NCBI GenBank assembly: GCA_950295325.1
Contig: OX485804.1
Span: 60,356,533 to 60,420,532 of the forward strand
DNA length: 64,000 bases
Direction: 5' to 3'
From: Polytrichum commune
Taxonomy: Eukaryota; Streptophyta; Polytrichopsida; Polytrichales; Polytrichaceae
The number at the start of each line of letters is the position of its first letter. Positions within the stretch are counted from its first letter, which is position 1. Made by a program: the position numbers and the translations under genes. Positions 58,325 to 64,000 of this stretch are shown in pieces. Under the pieces are notes generated by a model. The model was not told the origin of the DNA. It made no database searches and saw only the letters and a program-made list of their open reading frames with translations.

Positions 58325-60187
58325 TGTGAGCCCAAAATGGTGCCCACATGTGGTGATTAACTCTTCGAAACCAATTTTAGTTTGACTTTGATGTGTTATG
58401 ATTATTCACAAAACATAAAAAGAGTGAAGTGTGGTGTGGATTTAAGTTTAGGCATTAGAATGTGTTGTGTAGTTATTTCAAGGTTTGATTTCAATAAGAG
58501 GATGCCTTGATTATGTGAATAGGGGGTAAGGTGAGGCAAGGTGAGCTCCGCGGGTTAAATGCCCACTTTTGGATCCACTTTGTTAGTTTAGGAAGAAGGA
58601 AGCTTGGTGGATGGGGATTAGTCCCTACTTTGGAGGAGAGGGTTAAAGGATGGTGATTGGAGGTGCTAATCCTCTCACCCTATCCTCACCTCTCTCTCCC
58701 TCTCCCCCTCTCTCCCTCTTTGCTACTTAAGGTGTTTTTCTCTCATTTTCCCTCTCTCTCCATCAAGCGCTCTCAAGGGAGCAAGCTCTCAAGAGCTTGA
58801 GCCACATGTGTGGGACATTAGTTTATAGTGAATTGAAGTAGTTAAGCTCTCTCTCCCAATACCTCCCACGTGAGTGAGCTCTTAGAGCTAAGATTGCAAG
58901 TAGTGATTAGGTAGTAGTTAGTGGAAGTAGTGTGTTAGATTAGTTCATGAATTAGGAGCAAGGAAAGGAAAAGAAAAGAAAAGAAAAAGGATTTAAAACA
59001 AATCTTTGATTAGGATTAGGGGAGTTGTATTAAGGATAGCTAGTGGCTGGAGTTACTACATAATTACTAGAACTGTTAGATTAGCTGCTGGAGCCATCTA
59101 CGACTGGAGGGATTACTGCTGAACCCAGCTGAACTGTTAGATTAGCTGCTGGAGCCATCTACGACTGGAGGGATTACTGCTGAACCCAGCTGAACTGGTT
59201 AGATTAGCTGCTGGAGCCATCTACGACTGGGGGTCAACTGCTGAACCCAACTGAACTGTTAGATTAGCTGCTGGAGCCATCTACGACTGGAGGGATTACT
59301 GCTGAACCCAGCTGAACTGGTTAGATTAACTGCTGGAGCCATCTACGACTGGGGGTCAACTGCTGAACCCAGCTGAACTGTTAGATTAGTTGCTGGAGCC
59401 ATCTACGACTGGGGGTCAACTGCTGAACCCAGCTGAACTGTTAGATTAGCTGCTGAAGCCATCTACGACTGGGGGTCAACTGCTGAACCCAGCTGAACTG
59501 TTAGATTAGCTGCTGAAGCCATCTACGACTGGAGGGATTACTGCTGAACCCAACTGAACTGGTTAGATTAGCTACTGGAGCCATCTACGACTGGAGGGAT
59601 TACTGCTGGACCCAGTTGCGACCTATGAGATCAGCTGCCGGGCAGCAGCTGCGGCTGGTTGAGATTAGCTGTGGTTTAGCAAATTAATATTAATGTTGTG
59701 TAGAGGGAACCACTAACCACCCAATAGGATGTTAGACAATAGTAGACTAAAATAGTTCTTAGACAAGTTTAAAGCTTAATAGGATAGGCATGGTGTGTGG
59801 AACCTCATATGGTTGAATGTAACATTGACTATAGAGTAAAGTGTTTTTCAACACTTGCACCTATCGTTAAAAATAACTTAATTGCATTATTAATGGAGAA
59901 TGTGAAGGACTCTTGCAATGGCAAGAAAAATGAGGCGAAGCTCAAAAGAGTGAGGGGAATGTCCGTAAGGGCATGTGCGGCTAAAGCCGCGGGTTGGACT
60001 CTTGAGAAAGCCAACTCTAGCACAAGCCAAGAGGCCAACATTAATAAAGAAAAATGAGTGAAACAATACATGTTCATTTGGACATGAAAATCACCTTGCA
60101 CATGGTTCAATGTTGTAATAGATGAATGTAATTCTCAAAGTCATCACCCGGACTAGGACGCTGAAGGGTGGTGGATTTGGCCTCACA
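58325..60187 (+). mobile_element. Solo LTR, copy C
   Basis: This 1863-bp solo LTR starts TGTGAGCCCAAAATG and ends GGATTTGGCCTCACA. CAACC duplications lie at 58320-58324 and 60188-60192. Unit 2 of the surrounding tandem duplication has the undisturbed target at 61179-61183 with a single CAACC, proving the boundaries. It shares its start, the ATTATTCACAAAACATAAAA stretch and its end with copies A and B. It carries a 61-bp minisatellite. Confidence 0.95.
59065..59640. repeat. 60-62-bp minisatellite in solo LTR C, about nine units
   Basis: TTAGCTGCTGGAGCCATCTA recurs from about 59081 every 60-62 bp (59142, 59204, 59264, 59326 and on). The second half of the unit alternates between GGAGGGATTACTGCTGAACC and GGGGGTCAACTGCTGAACC, showing at least two unit variants spread through the array. 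Confidence 0.92.
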
Positions 60188-61644
60188 CAACCAAATCCAA
60201 AGAGAGGGTTAGTAACGCACACGAGGTGAATAACAACAAAACCCAATTGTTATCTATGTCACACAACAATGTACAACACAAACATATTTTTGCAAATCAA
60301 GAATACACATACTTCCATGAGGTATTCTACCTGTTCCTTAGCCATATGAACCCCGTGCAAACAAGGTGAGAGTTGGATTACATACACCTCCCAGCTCCAC
60401 TGTTATGCCTCACTCACACTAAACCCAAAAGTTACTTAGGGTAAACAACATCCTCAGTTTAAACGGTAAGAGGAGGTCCTACTAGACATTTCCTCTTAAT
60501 ATAGATTTAGGTAATCCCTTGTAGCCATAGATGCCCATTCGCAGATCTATGGTGGATATTTGTTAGGTGAGGTTTCCCTAACCCTAAAGTAACTTTACCT
60601 TGGGTTTAAAGTAAGTTATTGGTTCAGTTTATCTATGGTTAAGGTAAAACAAAGTATATATATAGATAGAGAGAGAGAGAGAGAGAGAGAGCTGGGTTTT
60701 TCTTGCTTACAGCCATGCTTACTGTCAAGCTTAGTCTTTGTGCAATACATCCTCTTATCAAGAGGCCATATCATTCCTTTACATATCCATGTTCCTTACA
60801 AAACTTGGGTGGGTGGGTGGGATCATTTCCCATGGCTACTCCCTTGCATACCAAACCACTTACCATGGTCATTGTCATTCCTTGGTAAATCTCTAAGAAG
60901 GTAAACCACCATAAGTAAACCACTTATTAAGGTTTTACCTTTGTACCCTTCATGTAAAGTAATGTCCTTCATATCCAAAGTATGTCAACCTCTAGTACAA
61001 GCCTTGTCTACTACTACTTCAAAGGTCCTATCATTACTTAATATACTGCCTAACATTCCTCATGATTAAAGAATGTCTAAGCCTTATTTATACACTATTT
61101 TTTGACAAAATTTGGTATGCAAAACCTAAAGATGTTGTCAAGTTTGTGAAGGGTCTGCCTCACCTATGCCCATGCCACCAACCAAATCCAAAGAGAGGGT
61201 TAGTAACGTACATGAGGTGAATAACAACAGAACCCAATTGTTATCTATGTCACACAATAATGTACAGCATGAACATACGTTTGCAACCAAGAATACACAT
61301 ACTTTCATGGAGTACTCTACATGTTCCTTAGCCATTTGAACCTTGTGCATCCGAGGTTAGAGTTGAATTACATACACCTCCCAAAACACCCATACTGCAC
61401 CACTTACGCTAAGCTCAAAAGTTACTTAGGGTAAACAACCACCGCGGTTTAGCCTTTGAAAGGAGGTCCTTGTGATCTCACTCTCTTAATATAGAATTAG
61501 GTAGTCCTTCATGGCCATAGATGCATATGCTCTGACCTATGGTGGAAATTCGTTAGTTGAGACTACCCTAACCCTAAAGTAACTTTACCATGGGTTTAGC
61601 ATAAGTAACTAGTTTAGTTCATTTATGGTTAGGACAATACAAAG

Positions 61645-61711
<67 letters not shown>

Positions 61712-61713
<2 letters not shown>

Positions 61714-62839
61714 TCTTGGAGAAGATCCAACGGTGGCAAAATGGAGGTTCCCAAGTTGGGGCGACTAGTGAAAAATATTGTGATGACTAGTTGGGCTAGG
61801 AAGTGCAATAAAAGTATTAAACATCTATGATTAAAATAAATAAATAAATATATATATATATGTAAGACTTTAATTTTTCAAGTTTAGAGTTCATATACAT
61901 GTTCTAGAAGTGGTCAAAGTCTAATGACTTGATGATGGATGTCCCTCACAATTAGTTGGAATGCCAATTTGAGACATTTTTGGTTTAGGTTGTTGTCCAC
62001 ACTACTAAAGATGGATGATCCTTGCAACGTACAACACCTCGGAGCATAAAGATTTGCTTCCTCCTTCAAGTCTCTGGGACCTTCTATGAGTTTCAAAAAT
62101 AATTTGGTGCATCATTCTTCTTCAAATACCCAAAAAGAAAAAGGAAAAAGAAAACGAGACTTGCATCCATGTATTCTTGAAATATACTTGGTGTTGAGAG
62201 ACTATATGCACATTTATCATGAAATATACGCGTAGAAATTCTCGGGCCCACAACATTGCCCAACACTTATTAAATAGTGTTGCATGGAGGGTTTTTCAAA
62301 TCTTAGCAAATTGAAATTGATCCAAATAACGTCCTACACAAGGTGCATGCAATTATGACATTCTCTCTTAACATGCCCATTTATCTTTTGTTTAACCCTT
62401 GACTTCCCAAACTTGTGAAAGGGTTGTTTTGAATGCATTTCATTTAATGTTAGTTGTGGAATGTTCATGAACAAGTCTTGAGGTTAACATGGGATTTGTA
62501 GGTTGGATCTCGAACATGCAAATAGGCTATAACAAGGCAGACAATGGGCTTGAATAACCATTGGGAATTGAAGGAAGTGATGCACGAACGAGAATCGGCT
62601 TGCTTGGGAAGGAGGATTTTTGAGACTTTAAGGCGGACCTGCGTAGTCTAGACCATTTCATCCCCAACCCACCTTTACTTTGAGTGGACGGGTAAATGGG
62701 GTGTTTTAATATTTCTAGGGATACCTCCCGAATAAATTATGAGTCAAACTCCTCTTCCTAGATTGAGGTTTCCGATACTATTTCTGGTATCATCTTACAC
62801 CCGTGCCCCAAGTATGACCTTTCTTTGCATCATAAAACA
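61712..62839. other. No recognisable gene
   Basis: AT-rich sequence with a short (TA)n/(AAAT)n tract near 61830-61861. No open frame of interest. Confidence 0.5.
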
Positions 62840-64000
62840 AATCATTATGCTCTCACCTTCCGGATGGACACGTTTTACATGGTGAGTGATACAAAAACTA
62901 TTTGCACATAGTTATAGTACGCATACAAACATACCAAAATCTCGAGATTACCAAGGTCCTTTCAATATGGGACCACCTCTAAGAAGGAACTAAGAAACAC
63001 CTCGTTTAGTTTGTGGTTGATTCACTCCAACTCTTCGTTCTATACCAATTCGATGCTCACGATTCTCTCTTTGGAGTCACAATGCTTCTCAAAATAACAT
63101 TCGTGGTGTAAAATAAGTTTGTAATGTTCTTAACTTTAGGATGGACGAATGTTTCATGTGGCAAGTGAGACAACTACCGTTTGCATAGAATGGTATAACA
63201 TGTACCCACTTGCCTATATATTGATCCATTGACCCAAATCCAAGATTATCAAGGTTCTTCCGAAGTGAACCTGACTATAATCTTACAATCACCACAAATC
63301 TTCATGGACGCTCTGCTACAAGTGAAAGAGAAGAAGAAACCCAACTTGTGTACTTAATGGTTAATGCATCATAACTATTGATGCTATACCCAACATTCTT
63401 ATACCCTGCCAAATAAATACAAATAAAAATCTTAACATTCCCATTATAAGATACTTGATTTACGTGCTCACCTTCTAGATTGGCACGTGCTACATGATGG
63501 GTGAGATATATACTCTTTACACATACATCTACAAATTGTTCCTACCTATGTGCCTACCAACCAAAATCTCAACATCATCAAGGTCTTTCATGGGCCCATC
63601 CACCAATCCACCACACATATGCAAAATCTATGGCCGTACACACAAAGTTGAGACACTTGATGCTATTTTTTGTGGTCAAATCTACACTTCCAAAAAAATA
63701 AACCTTCACATAGTAAACATTAATTTATGAGCTCACCTTCCATATAGACTTGTGTCACATGGTGAGTGGACAAACACTCTTTACACTTACGATATGGGAC
63801 TCCTACCTACCTACGTATCTACCTACCTACGCAAATTCTAACATCATAAGGTCCTTCACATGTCTACCCACACACCCACCCACTTAATCAAATCAAGCGA
63901 ATGGAAAAGGAAAAAAGAAATAGAACCCGTTGTTGTGGCTTACCCAATACACCTCGTGTCAGAGACACCACTTGGTGAAGGCTACCCACATGCAGAGACA
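62840..64000. repeat. Degenerate tandem repeat, units of about 270-340 bp, running off the window
   Basis: A block GCTCACCTTC.GGAT.GACAC, then ACATGGTGAGTG.TACAAA.A, TTTGCACAT, and ATC..CAAGGTC.TTC recurs at about 62850, 63135, 63463 and 63730. Units are strongly diverged in length and sequence. The array continues past 64000. Confidence 0.7.

Larger units (their letters stand above)
57759..61711. repeat. Tandem duplication of a roughly 1-kb unit bounded by (GA)n tracts
   Basis: Unit 1 runs from the (GA)n at 57759-57839 to the (TA)n(GA)n at about 60655-60690; unit 2 runs from there to the (TA)n(GA)n at about 61640-61711. Shared text includes GCTGGG.TTTTTCTTGCTTA after the GA tract, GGGTGGGTGGG..CAT, AAGGGTCTGCCTCAC, CCAAATCCAAAGAGAGGG, AACCCAATTGTTATCTATGT and CCCTAACCCTAAAGTAACTT. 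Unit 1 is longer only because it contains a solo LTR. By eye the units are well over 80% identical. Confidence 0.9.

Noticed and set aside
59797-60057. 86-codon frame near the end of solo LTR C
   Set aside because: It lies wholly inside a non-coding LTR and is not conserved in the other two LTR copies.

Overview
The window looks like nuclear DNA of a land plant: GT-AG introns, a plant-style HLH/ACT-domain protein, an mRNA-export adaptor of the UIEF type, an LRR-receptor-like exon, AT-rich composition, and only two intact-looking genes in 64 kb. A seed-free plant (moss, liverwort, hornwort, lycophyte or fern) is my inference. It rests on mobile elements not typical of flowering plants: a LINE with a restriction-like endonuclease and Tc1 elements of DD34E type. 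The species cannot be named from the sequence.

Layout. 1-1575: 3' end of a non-LTR retrotransposon (RNase H, zinc knuckle, restriction-like endonuclease, 3' UTR with terminal hairpin). 3011-4278, 9598-10697 and 58325-60187: three solo LTRs of one family, each with a perfect 5-bp target-site duplication and each with a different internal minisatellite. 5830-6720: tandem units with inverted arms. 11146-17903: decayed Mutator-like coding sequence on both strands, hit by two copies of a hAT-like MITE, one of which carries a pogo-like insertion. 19534-20492: a 64-bp satellite built around a palindrome. 21086-25860: a broken multi-exon gene with the motif order of a beta-class N4/N6 DNA methylase. 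26050-26700: a possible SWIM-finger fragment. 27529-29690: a Harbinger-like MITE and a tandem repeat split by a hAT-like element. 31249-31321: a 73-bp truncated copy of the first LINE. 31900-33650: a roughly 300-bp tandem array.

Genes. 34530-40182 (+) is a five-exon gene for a 706-residue protein with a divergent helix-loop-helix and a C-terminal ACT-like domain. Its introns hold a 5S-rRNA-like relic and a LINE-like fragment. 50546-53200 (-) is a six-exon gene for a 221-residue UAP56-binding mRNA export adaptor. Between them lie a TIR element (41341-42019), a 101-bp tandem repeat, one orphan LRR exon (45382-45497) and two Tc1 elements, one inserted inside the other (45835-49026).

57759-61711 is a tandem duplication of a roughly 1-kb unit. 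The first copy holds a solo LTR and the second keeps the empty site. 62840-64000 is a degenerate repeat of about 270-340 bp. The two genes have no evident functional link. The rest is mobile-element and satellite sequence at many stages of decay.
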